From contig JAMXLF010000008.1 of the NCBI GenBank assembly GCA_024281055.1, positions 1-64,000 on the forward strand: a stretch of DNA of 64,000 bases, written 5' to 3'. The translations under genes were made by a program, and so were the position numbers. The notes below the pieces were generated by a model, which searched no databases, had not been told where the DNA came from, and saw nothing but the letters and a program-made list of their open reading frames with translations. Source of the DNA: Geobacteraceae bacterium. Its GTDB lineage: Bacteria > Desulfobacterota > Desulfuromonadia > Geobacterales > Geobacteraceae. This document shows positions 17,835 through 29,519 of the stretch, piece by piece; the first letter of the stretch is position 1; each line of letters begins with the position of its first letter.

Positions 17835-19421
17835 TTAGTCCGCCAGCAGGGCGTCGTTGATTTCGATCTTTGCCTTCTTCCGCAGTCCCTGCAGCCAGGT
17901 GTCCAGCGCCTCTTGCTGCTTCTTCGGGAGTATACTCTGCTTGATCTGCTCCTTGGTCTTCTGGAAGTCGGTCGTGTCTGCGGCGATCCGGTTCTTCAGC
18001 TTGATCGCGTACCAGCGGTCGCCCACCTTGAAGGGGGTCTTGGCCACCGGGGAGGCGGTGGTGAGAGAGAAGGCCGCTTCCATGATCTCCGGCGAGGCGC
18101 CGATGCGCGGGATATCACCCTTGGGGGAATAGGCGAAGCTGCCGGTGTCCTGAAGCTTCAGGCCGGCGCCACCCTTGGCAAGGGCCGCCAGGGACTCATC
18201 CGCCTTTTTCTTGGCCAGCTCCCGTGACTTGTCCTCGGCGGCTGCCCGTTCCACCTGTGCCCTTATCTTGGCCAGAGGCGGCACCGCGGCCGGTTGTTTT
18301 TCCTTGAGCTTCAGCAGGTAGATCCCGCGGGAGGTTTCCACCGGCCCCCCGAGTTCCCCCTGCTTGAGGGCGAAGGCCCGTGTGACGACCTCTGCCTCAC
18401 CGGCGAGCGCGGCAGGTGGTGCCGCCGCGGTGAAGAGCGGGGTTTCCAGCATCTTGGCCCCGAGGGCGGTCGCTGCTGCGGCGAGGTCACCTGTTTTCAT
18501 GTTCTTGTTGAGGGCGTCAGCGGCCGTTTCGTAGGCATCACGCGCCATCTTCGCCTTTAGGGCATCGGCCTTGGCGCGGTCCTTCACCTCGGTGAAGGGA
18601 AGGATTCCCCCTTTACCCTGGTAGCGGTCGATGTTCTTCTGGTAGAAGGTCTGAGCCTCCTCGTCGGTGACGGTCGTTTTGGCGGCTGCCCTGGCGGGGT
18701 CGACGACACAGTAAGCGATGCTGACCTCCTCCGGGGCCTTGAACTGCTCCGGGTGGCTCTGCAGATAGGCGTTCAGGTCCTGCTCCGAAAGCTTCACCTC
18801 GCCCTTCGTATCGGCGGGGGAGAACGCGACGAACTGGAGTTCCACCTTGTCGTGCTCCTTTTTAAACGCCTGCAGCGCCTCATCATCGCTTACCTGGGCC
18901 TTGGCCTCAATCTGTTGCCGCGTCTTCTTGATGAGGAGCTCTTCTTTCTTGCTTTCTTCGAAATCCTTGGGAGTGAGGCGGTTCATCTGCAGGACCTGCT
19001 GGTACTGCTGGAGATCGAACGCACCGTTTTTCTGGAACTCGGGCATGGCGGCAATGGCGGCCCGGACTTCGTCTTTGCTCACCTTGATTCCCATCCGTTT
19101 CGCTTCGGCACGGACGAGAGTGTTGTCGATGAGGGAATTGAGGGCCAGTTTCCTGATTCCCATCTGTTTCTCGATCTCGGGGGAGAGGGACTTGCCGTAG
19201 ATCTGCTCGTAGATGTTGCGCAACCGGTAATAGCTTCGCTGGAACTCTTCAACGGGTATTTTCGTGCCGTTGACCCTGGCGGCGTAGGCGGAGCTTCCCG
19301 ACAGCTTATCTCCCCCTCTTCCCCAGACGAGGAAGATGGTGCCGATGAAGGAGAGGACGATGACACCGAAGACGAACTTGATGATGATAGATTGTTTATA
19401 CTTCCTCATGATGCCGAGCAT
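17835..19421 (-). CDS. ppiD: SurA/PpiD-like membrane-anchored peptidyl-prolyl isomerase
   Basis: 528 aa from ATG 19421 (AAGGAG 10 nt upstream). A single N-terminal membrane anchor (IIIKFVFGVIVLSFIGTIFL, about residues 12-31) is followed by a SurA_N-type chaperone domain starting at ARVNGTKIPVEEFQR. A PPIC/rotamase-like region and a second C-terminal chaperone segment come after. PpiD proteins assist folding of outer-membrane proteins at the periplasmic face of the inner membrane, which fits the envelope genes around it. Symbol given by domain layout; SurA-family naming is an alternative. Confidence 0.8.
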   Translation of the reverse strand: MLGIMRKYKQSIIIKFVFGVIVLSFIGTIFLVWGRGGDKLSGSSAYAARVNGTKIPVEEFQRSYYRLRNIYEQIYGKSLSPEIEKQMGIRKLALNSLIDNTLVRAEAKRMGIKVSKDEVRAAIAAMPEFQKNGAFDLQQYQQVLQMNRLTPKDFEESKKEELLIKKTRQQIEAKAQVSDDEALQAFKKEHDKVELQFVAFSPADTKGEVKLSEQDLNAYLQSHPEQFKAPEEVSIAYCVVDPARAAAKTTVTDEEAQTFYQKNIDRYQGKGGILPFTEVKDRAKADALKAKMARDAYETAADALNKNMKTGDLAAAATALGAKMLETPLFTAAAPPAALAGEAEVVTRAFALKQGELGGPVETSRGIYLLKLKEKQPAAVPPLAKIRAQVERAAAEDKSRELAKKKADESLAALAKGGAGLKLQDTGSFAYSPKGDIPRIGASPEIMEAAFSLTTASPVAKTPFKVGDRWYAIKLKNRIAADTTDFQKTKEQIKQSILPKKQQEALDTWLQGLRKKAKIEINDALLAD

Positions 19422-19488
19422 TGTGGGACAACTCCTTTTATGGGGGAATTTATGCGTATGGCGGTCGAAAAAACAACGATTGCGCATA

Positions 19489-20742
<1,254 letters not shown>

Positions 20743-20764
20743 TCTGATGCCGGGTCCGGGCTGG

Positions 20765-20795
20765 GGCATGGCGTGTTCAATGCCATGCTTTGTCC
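20765..20795 (+). terminator. possible weak terminator after mreB
   Basis: GCATGGC (20766-20772) pairs with GCCATGC (20782-20788), followed by a modest T-containing run. It may separate mreB from the next gene. Confidence 0.35.
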
Positions 20796-20905
20796 GTTTT
20801 CTCGCTCGGGATGCGGTGTACGGTGTGTCCCGGTGTGTTTATCCTGCAACGCGTCGCCCTCCTGAAATCTTTCTTTCCGGACCCGTTTGCTGAAGCGTAT
20901 CGGCC

Positions 20906-21961
20906 ATGGACAATCCCGAAGTTGACATAATCATCCCTGTCTGGAATAAGCCGGTAGAGACCCGTGAGTGTCTGGTGAGCCTTATGGAACACTCAGCCGG
21001 TGCCCGGCTGATCCTGGTGGATAACGGCAGCGACCGGGAAACCGAGCGGCTGTTGCAAGAGTTTGCGGAACTCCTCGATCACCGGGCACTCTTGTTGCGC
21101 AACGAGGTTAACCGGGGGATGATCAGGGCGGTGAATCGCGGGATGGCCCGGGCCGAAGCTCCGCATGTCGGGATCGTGCGCAGCACCTCGGTGGTAACCG
21201 CTGGATGGCTGGAGCCGCTCCTGGACCTGGCGCGGGAGAAAGCCGACGCAGGATTCGTCGTTCCCCGGCTGGTTCCCACTGCCGGGCGGAAAGGCAAAGA
21301 CCGGCACGGACCGCTGCTTGCCAGGCGGGAAGAGGATCACGGCTCACTGGCGGCGATGCTCGTGAGGAAGAAGGTCTGTGACGACATCGGTGGTCTCGAC
21401 GAGGAGATGGACGGAGGAATCTGGTGTCTCAGGGACTATGCCCGGCGTGCCTATCGGGCCGGTTATCTCACTTACAGCGCTGCCGGCGGGACGGTCTATT
21501 TCACTGAGGAACAAATGCTCGGCTCCGCGGCCCGACGGGAGGAAACCGCCCTGCGAAGCAGCGCACGCTACCGGGAGCGGTGGGGGGATTCTGGCGCCTT
21601 CTGCGTCTACCTGCCCAAGGATGCCGATGGGAACGTCCTGCAGCGAAGCCTTGATATTCTCGTCGAGGGAGCACGCCAGGGACATGCGATTACGGTCCTT
21701 GTCCATCCCCCGCTTTGCAAAGGGGCGGTGCTGGCCGGCTGTAACGGTCTTCATGGAAATATCCGCATCGAGCCGCTGCCGGCACTTTTTGCGGCGTCGG
21801 CTGTGCAAAAGCGCTTTGCCCATCTTAGTCAGGCGAATCCCGGCATCCGTGCCGTCACCGGCATCGATGGTATTCCGTTTCCGGGCGTGGCGGAGAGCAT
21901 GCCCTTTGCCCGGCTGGTCGAGACCATTGCCGAGACCAGGCTGAAGCTGTATGGCGGTTGA
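20906..21961 (+). CDS. glycosyltransferase family 2-like protein, degenerate DxD
   Basis: 351 aa. N-terminal GT-A nucleotide-sugar fold: [21 protein letters not shown] and [16 protein letters not shown] are classic. Where family members usually have an N-x-D/DxD metal site before the Gly-Trp, this one reads [14 protein letters not shown], lacking the acidic pair. The C-terminal ~130 residues are not recognised. It overlaps the next frame near 21958 and heads the heptose cluster, so a role in LPS core or cell-surface glycan is likely; catalytic competence is uncertain. Confidence 0.68.
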   Translation: MDNPEVDIIIPVWNKPVETRECLVSLMEHSAGARLILVDNGSDRETERLLQEFAELLDHRALLLRNEVNRGMIRAVNRGMARAEAPHVGIVRSTSVVTAGWLEPLLDLAREKADAGFVVPRLVPTAGRKGKDRHGPLLARREEDHGSLAAMLVRKKVCDDIGGLDEEMDGGIWCLRDYARRAYRAGYLTYSAAGGTVYFTEEQMLGSAARREETALRSSARYRERWGDSGAFCVYLPKDADGNVLQRSLDILVEGARQGHAITVLVHPPLCKGAVLAGCNGLHGNIRIEPLPALFAASAVQKRFAHLSQANPGIRAVTGIDGIPFPGVAESMPFARLVETIAETRLKLYGG

Positions 21962-22011
21962 TTGAGGTCGTCGGGGAAATCATACAAAAGAAAGTGCGCA
22001 GGGAGGAGCCA

Positions 22012-22581
22012 ATGGAGAACGAGATACGGGGTCAGCTCGCGTCTCACCGGGAGGTGATCGAGGCGATCGAGCAGAGCCTCGCGCCGCGCATCGCGGCCGT
22101 GGCCGATATCCTCGTCGAGGCCCTCGGAACGGGGAAGAAGCTTCTCGTCATGGGGAACGGCGGCTCTGCCGCAGATGCCCAGCACTTCGCGGCCGAGATC
22201 GTCGGCCGGTTCAAGCGGGAGCGGCGCGGCCTGCCGGCGCTCGCCCTCTCCACTGACACTTCCATCCTGACCGCCCTTGGTAACGACTATGGTTTCGACT
22301 CCATCTTTCGCCGGCAGGTGGAGGCCCTGGCCGGTCCGGGGGATGTGGTGATCGGCATCTCCACGAGCGGTTCCTCGCCCAATGTCCGCGAGGCGCTCCT
22401 CCTTGCCCGGGAACAGGACTGCAGGACCGTCGGGCTTCTCGGCCGTGACGGCGGCACCATCAGGGGAATCGTGGACCTCGACCTGACCGTGCCGAGCCAG
22501 GATACGCCCCGCATTCAGGAAGGGCATATCACCATCATCCACATCCTGTGCGATCTGGTGGAAAGACGGTTGTTCGCCTAG
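22012..22581 (+). CDS. gmhA: sedoheptulose-7-phosphate isomerase
   Basis: 189 aa from ATG 22012 (GGGAGGAG upstream). Converts sedoheptulose-7-P to D-glycero-D-manno-heptose-7-P, the first step of ADP-heptose synthesis for LPS inner core. SIS-domain motifs: [21 protein letters not shown] and [15 protein letters not shown]. Immediately followed by hldE and gmhB, completing three of the four pathway enzymes; hldD is not in the window. DiaA is a related family but the context favours GmhA. Confidence 0.93.
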   Translation: MENEIRGQLASHREVIEAIEQSLAPRIAAVADILVEALGTGKKLLVMGNGGSAADAQHFAAEIVGRFKRERRGLPALALSTDTSILTALGNDYGFDSIFRRQVEALAGPGDVVIGISTSGSSPNVREALLLAREQDCRTVGLLGRDGGTIRGIVDLDLTVPSQDTPRIQEGHITIIHILCDLVERRLFA

Positions 22582-22637
22582 GGGCTACATGATTTCAGAG
22601 GCTGTTCCCGCCGGGCAGCTATTCACAGGGAGTTTCC

Positions 22638-24104
22638 ATGGAACGCAGGGACGTTGAATCCCTCTTTACGCGGGCACGGAGTATCCGCGCGCTAGTTATC
22701 GGCGATCTGATGCTCGACGAGTACCTGTGGGGAAAGGCGGAGCGCATCTCACCGGAGGCGCCGGTGCAGGTCGTGGACGTGACCCGAGAGGAACTGCGCC
22801 TCGGCGGCGCCGGCAACGTGGTCAACAACCTGGTGGCGCTCGGTTGCGGGGTAACGGTCTGCAGCGTGATCGGCGGCGATGAGAACGGCACCATACTGCA
22901 GCATGTCTTTTCCGGCAAGGGGGTGGATACGAGCGGGGTATTCGAAGATCCCCTTCGTACGACCAGCAAGAAAACCCGGGTGGTTGCCGTGAACCAGCAG
23001 ATCGTCCGGATCGACCGGGAATCTCGTGAGAGTATCTCCGGCGACTTCGAGGAGAGGATCCTCGCGTTTCTGGCTGCCCGTGGTCGCGAGTTCCAGGTCA
23101 TTCTGGTGTCGGACTATGCCAAGGGGGTACTGACCCCTCGTCTTTTGGCCGGCATCACCACTGCGGCGCGTAACCTCGGAGTACCGGTGGTTGTCGACCC
23201 CAAGGGGAACGATTACGGCAGGTACCGTGGCGCGACAATTCTGACGCCAAACCGGCGGGAGGCGGAGATCGCCTCGGGGGTCATGATCCGCGACGAGGAG
23301 AGCCTTGCACATGCTGCTACAGACCTCCTTGCCGCGGGAGAATTCGAGGCCCTCCTCATTACCAGGAGCGAACAGGGGATGTCGCTTTTCCTTAGGGATG
23401 GGGGGAAAATCCATATTCCGACCGTCGCCCGCGAGGTGTACGACGTCACCGGTGCTGGAGACACGGTGCTGGCGGTTCTGGGAGTGGCATTGGCGAGCGG
23501 CCTCGATTTCGCCGGGGCGGCCCGTCTCGCCAACGTGGCGGCGGGCATCGCGGTCGGCAAGGTGGGGACATCCACGGTTTCCCCTGCCGAGATTATCGCG
23601 GAGGTGAGCCACAGCCACCCGGACAGTGATACCAAGATCAAGAACCTCGACGTGCTTGCCGGCATCATCTCTGCCGAAAAAGAGAAGGGGAGGCGGGTGG
23701 TCTTCACAAACGGCTGTTTCGACCTCATCCACGTTGGGCATGTGAAATACCTGCAGAAGGCCCGAAGTCTAGGCGACCTTCTTGTGCTCGGGCTGAACAG
23801 CGATGCTTCGGTGCGCCGGCTCAAGGGGGAGATGCGTCCCCTCATCGGTGAGGCGGAGCGGGCACATATCCTCGCCGCCCTCGACTGTGTTGACTACGTC
23901 GTCATCTTCGACGAGGACACCCCCTTGCGGCTCATCGAGACCCTGAAGCCACTGGTGCTCGTGAAAGGGGGGGACTACACTCCTGAAGGAGTTGTGGGGA
24001 AGGACGTGGTGGAGGCATACGGCGGCCGGGTGGAACTGGTGGAGTTTGTGGACGGGCGGTCGACAACCAATATCATCGAGAAGATCCTGAAGACATACGG
24101 ATGA
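22638..24104 (+). CDS. hldE: bifunctional heptose-7-phosphate kinase/heptose-1-phosphate adenylyltransferase
   Basis: 488 aa, the full fused form. The N-terminal ribokinase-fold domain shows [20 protein letters not shown] and the catalytic [17 protein letters not shown]. The C-terminal nucleotidyltransferase domain begins about residue 340 with [20 protein letters not shown] (HxGH). Makes heptose-1,7-bisphosphate, then after GmhB dephosphorylation ADP-heptose. 56 nt after gmhA and 21 nt before gmhB. Confidence 0.96.
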   Translation: MERRDVESLFTRARSIRALVIGDLMLDEYLWGKAERISPEAPVQVVDVTREELRLGGAGNVVNNLVALGCGVTVCSVIGGDENGTILQHVFSGKGVDTSGVFEDPLRTTSKKTRVVAVNQQIVRIDRESRESISGDFEERILAFLAARGREFQVILVSDYAKGVLTPRLLAGITTAARNLGVPVVVDPKGNDYGRYRGATILTPNRREAEIASGVMIRDEESLAHAATDLLAAGEFEALLITRSEQGMSLFLRDGGKIHIPTVAREVYDVTGAGDTVLAVLGVALASGLDFAGAARLANVAAGIAVGKVGTSTVSPAEIIAEVSHSHPDSDTKIKNLDVLAGIISAEKEKGRRVVFTNGCFDLIHVGHVKYLQKARSLGDLLVLGLNSDASVRRLKGEMRPLIGEAERAHILAALDCVDYVVIFDEDTPLRLIETLKPLVLVKGGDYTPEGVVGKDVVEAYGGRVELVEFVDGRSTTNIIEKILKTYG

Positions 24105-24125
24105 ACGGTATAAGAGAACAGCCGA

Positions 24126-24710
24126 ATGCCACACGACGCGAAATTAAAGCGTGCCGTTTTCCTTGACCGGGACGGCACCATCAACATAGAGAAGGAATAC
24201 CTCTACCGGCCGGAGGATTTCGAGTTTATCCCCGGTGCGCCGCAGGCGATCAGGATGTTGAACGATGCCGGATTTTGCGTCATCGTTGTCACCAACCAGT
24301 CGGGAGTCGCCCGTGGGTACTATGATGAAGCTGCTGTAGAACGGCTTCACCGTTACATGGACGTTGAACTTGCTCGCTTTGGTGCCAGGGTGGATGCCTA
24401 TTACTTCTGTCCCCATCATCCCAAGCACGGGGCTGGACTGCATACGAGAGAATGTGCCTGTCGCAAACCCTTGCCCGGCATGCTCGTGCAGGCGGCCGCC
24501 GATCTTAGCATCGATCTGACGGCATCGTGGATCATCGGCGACAAGCTTGCCGATGTGGAGGCGGGGCTGCGGGCGGGGTGTCGTCCCCTCCTCGTGAGGA
24601 CCGGCTACGGTGGCGGCGAGGAGAGCAGTCTGCCGCGGGATGTTGCGGCCCATGATGACATTCTGGCGGCGGCCCGCGCCATAGTCCGGCTGTCCGGCAT
24701 TCCCACATAA
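24126..24710 (+). CDS. gmhB: D-glycero-beta-D-manno-heptose-1,7-bisphosphate 7-phosphatase
   Basis: 194 aa HAD phosphatase. FLDRDGTIN near the N-terminus carries the nucleophile and acid Asp; VVTNQSGVARGYY and IIGDKLADVEAG supply motifs II and IV. The zinc site CPHHPKHGAGLHTRECACRK has the Cys/His set of the GmhB subclass. Completes the run gmhA-hldE-gmhB. Confidence 0.94.
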   Translation: MPHDAKLKRAVFLDRDGTINIEKEYLYRPEDFEFIPGAPQAIRMLNDAGFCVIVVTNQSGVARGYYDEAAVERLHRYMDVELARFGARVDAYYFCPHHPKHGAGLHTRECACRKPLPGMLVQAAADLSIDLTASWIIGDKLADVEAGLRAGCRPLLVRTGYGGGEESSLPRDVAAHDDILAAARAIVRLSGIPT

Positions 24711-24713
24711 TAA

Positions 24714-24743
24714 TTGACGGTTTTAACTGCATTGTGGTAGTAA
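24714..24743 (+). promoter_or_regulatory. possible promoter for rfbA
   Basis: TTGACG (24714-24719), 18-nt spacer, TAGTAA (24738-24743), about 65 nt before the rfbA ATG. Confidence 0.4.
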
Positions 24744-24813
24744 AAAAAGGTTTTTTCCCCCTGTCCGGGGCTGGGATGCCGCCACCTGAATCTACTAAGA
24801 AAGGGCACGCCAT

Positions 24814-25698
24814 ATGGGTATCAAGAAAGGAATTGTCCTTGCCGGTGGCGCCGGCAGCAGGCTCTATCCGCTGACCCTGGTCGCCAGCAAGCAGCTGCAA
24901 CCGGTCTATGACAAGCCGATGATCTACTATCCCCTCGCCACCCTCATGATGGCGGGGATCAACGACATCCTCGTCATCTCCACCCCCCATGATACCCCCC
25001 GCTTCGAGGCCCTTCTCGGTGACGGCTCCCGCTGGGGGGTCCGTCTCACGTACCGGGTTCAGGCTGAACCGAAGGGGATTGCCCAGGCCTTTCTCGTCGG
25101 CGAGGAGTTCATCGACGGCGATCCGGTCTGCCTGATCCTCGGTGACAACATTTTCTATGGCAAGATGGGGCTCGACCATGTGGCTGCGGGCTTTAGCAGC
25201 GGGGCGAAAATCTTCGGCTACTATGTGCACGACCCGGAGCGCTACGGGGTGGTGGAGTTCAACGAACAGGGGATTGCCATCGGCATCGAGGAGAAACCGG
25301 CGAAGCCCAAGACCCACTATGCTGTCCCCGGGCTCTACCTCTACGACCACAAGGTGGTGGAGATCGCCCGCAACCTCAAGCCGTCGCCTCGCGGCGAGTT
25401 GGAGATAACGGATGTCAACCTCGAGTACCTGCGGCGGGGGGAACTCCAGGTGGAAAAGCTGGGGCGAGGGGTCGCATGGCTCGATACCGGTACCCACCAG
25501 AGCCTCCTGGAGGCGAGCCATTTCATCGGCACGCTGGAGGCACGGCAGGGGCTGAAGATCGCCTGCCTGGAAGAGATCGCGCTGCGCGTGGGGTTCATCG
25601 ACTGCCCTGGGATGAAGGCCGCCATTGCCGCTACCCCCAAGTCGTCGTACCGCGACTACCTGGAAAGGGTGCTCCAGGAAGTTACTGACCTGAATTGA
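24814..25698 (+). CDS. rfbA: glucose-1-phosphate thymidylyltransferase
   Basis: 294 aa. Makes dTDP-glucose, the first step to dTDP-L-rhamnose. Seen: [13 protein letters not shown] (nucleotide loop), [16 protein letters not shown] and [11 protein letters not shown]. Next to rfbC, but rfbB and rfbD are at 5869-7791, so the four-gene pathway is split between two places in the window. Confidence 0.96.
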   Translation: MGIKKGIVLAGGAGSRLYPLTLVASKQLQPVYDKPMIYYPLATLMMAGINDILVISTPHDTPRFEALLGDGSRWGVRLTYRVQAEPKGIAQAFLVGEEFIDGDPVCLILGDNIFYGKMGLDHVAAGFSSGAKIFGYYVHDPERYGVVEFNEQGIAIGIEEKPAKPKTHYAVPGLYLYDHKVVEIARNLKPSPRGELEITDVNLEYLRRGELQVEKLGRGVAWLDTGTHQSLLEASHFIGTLEARQGLKIACLEEIALRVGFIDCPGMKAAIAATPKSSYRDYLERVLQEVTDLN

Positions 25699-25709
25699 GG
25701 AGAGAGTGC

Positions 25710-26201
25710 GTGACGGAGAACAAAGCGGCTTTTGCCAAAGGAAAAATCCACGATGTGGTTGTCAAACCCCTCGCCAAGTACCTCGACGAACGGGGCTGGC
25801 TTGCCGAGCTGTTTCGTAACGACGAGCTCGAACCGGAGGTGATGCCGGTCATGGCCTACATCTCCATGACCCAGCCCGGCGTGGCCCGCGGTCCCCACGA
25901 GCATGTGGATCAGACCGACTATTTCTGCTTCATCGGCCCCTCCAACTTCAAGGTCTATCTCTGGGATGCCCGTGAAGGGTCGCTGTCACACGGTGTGAGG
26001 CAGGTCATCTTCGCCGGGGTGGATAACCCCGTGATGGTGATCGTGCCGCCGGGGGTCGTACACGCCTACAAGAATATCGGTATTGACAACGGCATCGTCT
26101 TCAATGCGCCGAACCGCCTCTACGCCGGGGAAGGGAAGCGGTCGCCGGTGGACGAGATCCGCCACGAGGAGGCGGCGGGCTCGCCCTACCCCCTCGATTG
26201 A
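25710..26201 (+). CDS. rfbC: dTDP-4-dehydrorhamnose 3,5-epimerase family protein
   Basis: 163 aa from GTG 25710, with GAGGAGAG ~7 nt upstream. RmlC-type cupin: RGWLAELFRNDEL, then RGPHEHVDQTDYFCFIG and IVPPGVVHAYKNIG. Shorter than the typical ~180-residue RfbC, and its motifs differ somewhat from the strict RmlC set, so a related sugar-nucleotide epimerase is possible; adjacency to rfbA supports the rhamnose role. Confidence 0.8.
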   Translation: MTENKAAFAKGKIHDVVVKPLAKYLDERGWLAELFRNDELEPEVMPVMAYISMTQPGVARGPHEHVDQTDYFCFIGPSNFKVYLWDAREGSLSHGVRQVIFAGVDNPVMVIVPPGVVHAYKNIGIDNGIVFNAPNRLYAGEGKRSPVDEIRHEEAAGSPYPLD

Positions 26202-26294
26202 GCCGGTACGGTTTCATGAGGACTATACAGAATACCTGCACATCATCGGAAGGGGGGACACGCTTGTTCCCCCTTGCCCGTTTGTAGAAGGCTC

Positions 26295-27119
26295 ATGCTG
26301 GATTTTATCAAGAAATACAGGCTCCACATTGCCACCGGCGGTGTTCTCCTGGCGGCATTCGTCTTCTACAGCCTGAATCTGAAGCAGAAAAGCCATGCCA
26401 ATGCCTTCGAAAGGGGGGTGCAGAATGTCATGGCCCCCTTTTACCGGGTGGTGGACCGGGTGAGCGGGACCGTAACGCTCGTCTGGGAGGATTACCTCGA
26501 CCTCGTTAACGTACGGAGGGAGAATAAGGAACTGCGCGAGAGCGTAAAGACCCTCAACGCACGCCTGCTCGAAACTCACGAGGCAGTGCTCGCCAACGAA
26601 CGGTTGAAAAAGCTTCTCGACATGAAGAACACGCTTCGTGTCCCGACCATGGCGGCATCCGTCATTGGCGAGGATGGTGCCCCCTGGTTCAAGACCATTC
26701 TCATCGACCGGGGAGAATCCGACGGCCTCAGGGAAGGGATGGCGGTCGTGACGAGCGAGGGTGTGGTCGGCCAGCTCGTCAAGGTGGCGGCCCGCAGCTC
26801 GCGGGTGCTCCTTCTCACCGATAACGCCAGTGCCGTTGCCGGTGTCGTGCAGCGCTCCCGTGCTCGTGGGGTGGTGAAAGGGAAGGGGGGTGGCCGCTGC
26901 GCTCTTGACTTCGCCGTCCATGACGAAGACGTGAAGGTTGGAGATCTGGTTGTCGCCTCAGGGATCGGCGGCGTGTTTCCGAAGGGGATGCCGGTCGGCG
27001 AGGTGACCATGGTGAAGAAGGGGGATTACGGCATCTTCCAGACCATCGAGGTCCGGCCGGCGGTCAATATCACCAGGCTTGAAGAAGTGCTGGTGCTCTT
27101 GCAGCAGAACAATGATTAA
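26295..27119 (+). CDS. mreC: rod shape-determining protein MreC
   Basis: 274 aa from ATG 26295. A short cytoplasmic tail and one membrane helix (about residues 11-27) are followed by a coiled coil (NVRRENKELRESVKTLNARL) and the beta-domain ending with PVGEVTMVKKGDYG. Periplasmic scaffold linking MreB to the elongation PBPs. It overlaps mreD by 8 nt. Confidence 0.94.
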   Translation: MLDFIKKYRLHIATGGVLLAAFVFYSLNLKQKSHANAFERGVQNVMAPFYRVVDRVSGTVTLVWEDYLDLVNVRRENKELRESVKTLNARLLETHEAVLANERLKKLLDMKNTLRVPTMAASVIGEDGAPWFKTILIDRGESDGLREGMAVVTSEGVVGQLVKVAARSSRVLLLTDNASAVAGVVQRSRARGVVKGKGGGRCALDFAVHDEDVKVGDLVVASGIGGVFPKGMPVGEVTMVKKGDYGIFQTIEVRPAVNITRLEEVLVLLQQNND

Positions 27120-27600
27120 GATTCTCAAGTATGCCACAATCATAACGGGCCTGCTGGTGGCGCAGGTAACTCTCCTGCCGGCCCACTTCACGGACCCGTT
27201 CAAGCCCAACCTCCTGATCATTGTGGTCGCGTATCTTGCCCTCAAGGGGACAAGCCGCGCCGACGCCGGTCTTGCCTTTCTCCTGGGGCTTGTGCAGGAT
27301 TGTTTCAGCGGCCTCTATCTGGGGCTCAACGGTTTTTCCTTTCTGGTCATCTATCTCCTCCTGAAAAAGACCGCGGATCGTCTTTACACCGACAGCTACT
27401 ACCTGATGATCCTCGTGGTTTTTCTCATCACGATCGTGAACAGTTTTATCCACCTCTTTCTCCTCGCTATTTTTTCCGTGGCGGACGGCGTCTACGCGCC
27501 CCTTCTCGCTGCTCTTCTCCCCCAGGGACTGGTGAATGCCCTGGCAGCCTCGCTACTGTCCGGCGCAACGGCCCTGAAAGCTGCAGAGGAAGGAAAATGA
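27112..27600 (+). CDS. mreD: rod shape-determining protein MreD
   Basis: 162 aa from ATG 27112. Almost entirely hydrophobic with five or so membrane helices and the FKPNLLIIVVAYLAL and GLVQDCFSGLYLGLNGFSF segments typical of MreD. Inner-membrane member of the elongasome. Overlaps mreC at its start and mrdA at its end (ATGA). Confidence 0.92.
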   Translation: MIKILKYATIITGLLVAQVTLLPAHFTDPFKPNLLIIVVAYLALKGTSRADAGLAFLLGLVQDCFSGLYLGLNGFSFLVIYLLLKKTADRLYTDSYYLMILVVFLITIVNSFIHLFLLAIFSVADGVYAPLLAALLPQGLVNALAASLLSGATALKAAEEGK

Positions 27601-29513
27601 AGGAACAGCGCTACATCCAGGACGGCGGTGGGTCCGGCAGAAGAATCTTTGGACTGTCGATCGCTGTCACGGCCGTGTTTTTCCTCCTCCTGGCCAGACT
27701 CTGGTATCTTCAGATCATCCAGTCGGAGTACCTGCGCGAGCTTTCGGAGAACAATCGCCTGCGCTTTGTTCCGGTGGCAGCCTCGCGTGGCTCGATCCTC
27801 GACCGCAATGGTAAGGTCCTCGTGGGCAATTCCCCCTCTTTCAGCGTTGCGGCGATTCCCCAGGACGTGAAGGACAAGGACATGCTCCTCGGCCGACTGG
27901 CGAAATACCTCGGCATGGATCCGGCGGAACTCCAGCGGCGCTGGGACAAGGGGCGAGGGCGGGCCAAATATTTCCCCATCATCATGGCATCGGGGATCAG
28001 CCGTGATCAGCTGGAATTTCTCGAGGAGAACCGCCTTCGGCTCCCCGGCCTCGACATCGAGATGAAGCCGGTCAGGGAATATCCCAACGGCCAGTTGGCG
28101 GCCCACCTTCTCGGTTACCTCGCGGAAGTGAGCGATGACGAACTGGGCGATGATGCCTTCAAGGATTATAACCCCGGTGACTATACCGGCAAGAACGGGA
28201 TCGAGCGGAACTGGGAGCATGATCTCCACGGTGTCGACGGGGGGCGGCAGATTGAGGTGGATGCCCGGGGAAGATTCCTGCGGACCGTTGCGGAGACGGT
28301 GCCCACTGTCGGGAACAGCGTTGTCCTGACCATCGACAGTGAGCTGCAAAAGGCGGCCGAGCAAGCATTTGGCGACAAGGCCGGTGCTGCTGTCGCCATG
28401 GACGTCAATAATGGGGATATCCTCGCCTTCGCCAGCAATCCCAGCTTCGATCCGGCCCTGTTCACCGGCAGGATGTCTCCCGAACAGTGGAAGAGTTACA
28501 TTGAGGATAAGCGTCATCCCTTGGAGAATAAGGCGCTGAAGGGGATGTACCCTCCCGGCTCGACCTTCAAGATTATTACGGCCATCGCTGGGCTCGAGGA
28601 AGGGGTCATAACCCCGGATACCACCATTAACTGCGGTGGGGCATACACCGTAGGGAAGACCACGTTCAGGTGTTGGGAAAAACACGGCCATGGATCGGTA
28701 AACTTGAAACGGGCGCTCAAGGAGTCCTGTGACGTTTACTTCTATCAGCTGGGGGAGAAACTCGGCGTCGACCGGATTGCTCGTTACGCAAAGGCGTTCG
28801 GATTCGGTGCTCCGCTCGGGATAGGGCTGGACCACGAAAAGGGGGGGCTTGTCCCGACCTCCGAATGGAAAGAGAAAAGATTCAAGAAAAAATGGTTCCG
28901 CGGGGAAACCCTGCCGGTTGCCATCGGCCAGGGGTATGTGCTGGCGACTCCCGTTCAGCTTGCTGCAATGACGGCTGCCGTTGCCAACGAAGGGACCATC
29001 TACCGGCCGCACTTGGTGAAGCGGGTCGTGGATCCGGACGGCAAGGTGCTCAAGGAATTCGCACCGCAGGTACTCATGAAAACACCCGGCCGGGGCGAAA
29101 ACTTCCGGGCGGTGAAAGAGGGGCTCCTCGCTGTGGTCAATGAACCGCGGGGGACGGGGGCCTCAGCCCGGCTCTACGAAGTGAAGGTGGCAGGGAAGAC
29201 CGGCACGTCCCAAGTGGTGAAGATGCGCGACAGCAGGGGGGGGACGCCGTACGAATACCGGGATCACGCGCTGTTTGTGGCCTTTGCTCCTTACGACAAG
29301 CCGGAAATTGCCGTTGCCGTCGTTGTCGAGCATGGTGAGCACGGCGGTTCGGCGGCGGCTCCCATAGCCGGACGTATCCTGCGGGCCTACTTCGAGGGGA
29401 AGGGGGTCATCAAGAAGCCTCAGCCGAAGTCCCAGTCGCTGGACGAAGAGGGAAATGCTCTCGCGCCTCCGGACATGGAGGAGCGATCGCGGGACGAGAA
29501 AACGGGAGATTAA
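27597..29513 (+). CDS. mrdA: penicillin-binding protein 2 (elongation transpeptidase)
   Basis: 638 aa from ATG 27597, overlapping the mreD stop. N-terminal membrane anchor (about residues 18-38), a PBP dimer domain starting at ASRGSILDRNGKVL, then the transpeptidase domain with catalytic PPGSTFK (Ser near 322), SCD as the second motif and AGKTGTSQ as the third. Cross-links peptidoglycan during rod elongation. The last ~40 residues are charged and Pro-rich and lie in the periplasm. Confidence 0.96.
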   Translation: MKEQRYIQDGGGSGRRIFGLSIAVTAVFFLLLARLWYLQIIQSEYLRELSENNRLRFVPVAASRGSILDRNGKVLVGNSPSFSVAAIPQDVKDKDMLLGRLAKYLGMDPAELQRRWDKGRGRAKYFPIIMASGISRDQLEFLEENRLRLPGLDIEMKPVREYPNGQLAAHLLGYLAEVSDDELGDDAFKDYNPGDYTGKNGIERNWEHDLHGVDGGRQIEVDARGRFLRTVAETVPTVGNSVVLTIDSELQKAAEQAFGDKAGAAVAMDVNNGDILAFASNPSFDPALFTGRMSPEQWKSYIEDKRHPLENKALKGMYPPGSTFKIITAIAGLEEGVITPDTTINCGGAYTVGKTTFRCWEKHGHGSVNLKRALKESCDVYFYQLGEKLGVDRIARYAKAFGFGAPLGIGLDHEKGGLVPTSEWKEKRFKKKWFRGETLPVAIGQGYVLATPVQLAAMTAAVANEGTIYRPHLVKRVVDPDGKVLKEFAPQVLMKTPGRGENFRAVKEGLLAVVNEPRGTGASARLYEVKVAGKTGTSQVVKMRDSRGGTPYEYRDHALFVAFAPYDKPEIAVAVVVEHGEHGGSAAAPIAGRILRAYFEGKGVIKKPQPKSQSLDEEGNALAPPDMEERSRDEKTGD

Positions 29514-29519
29514 CGGACC

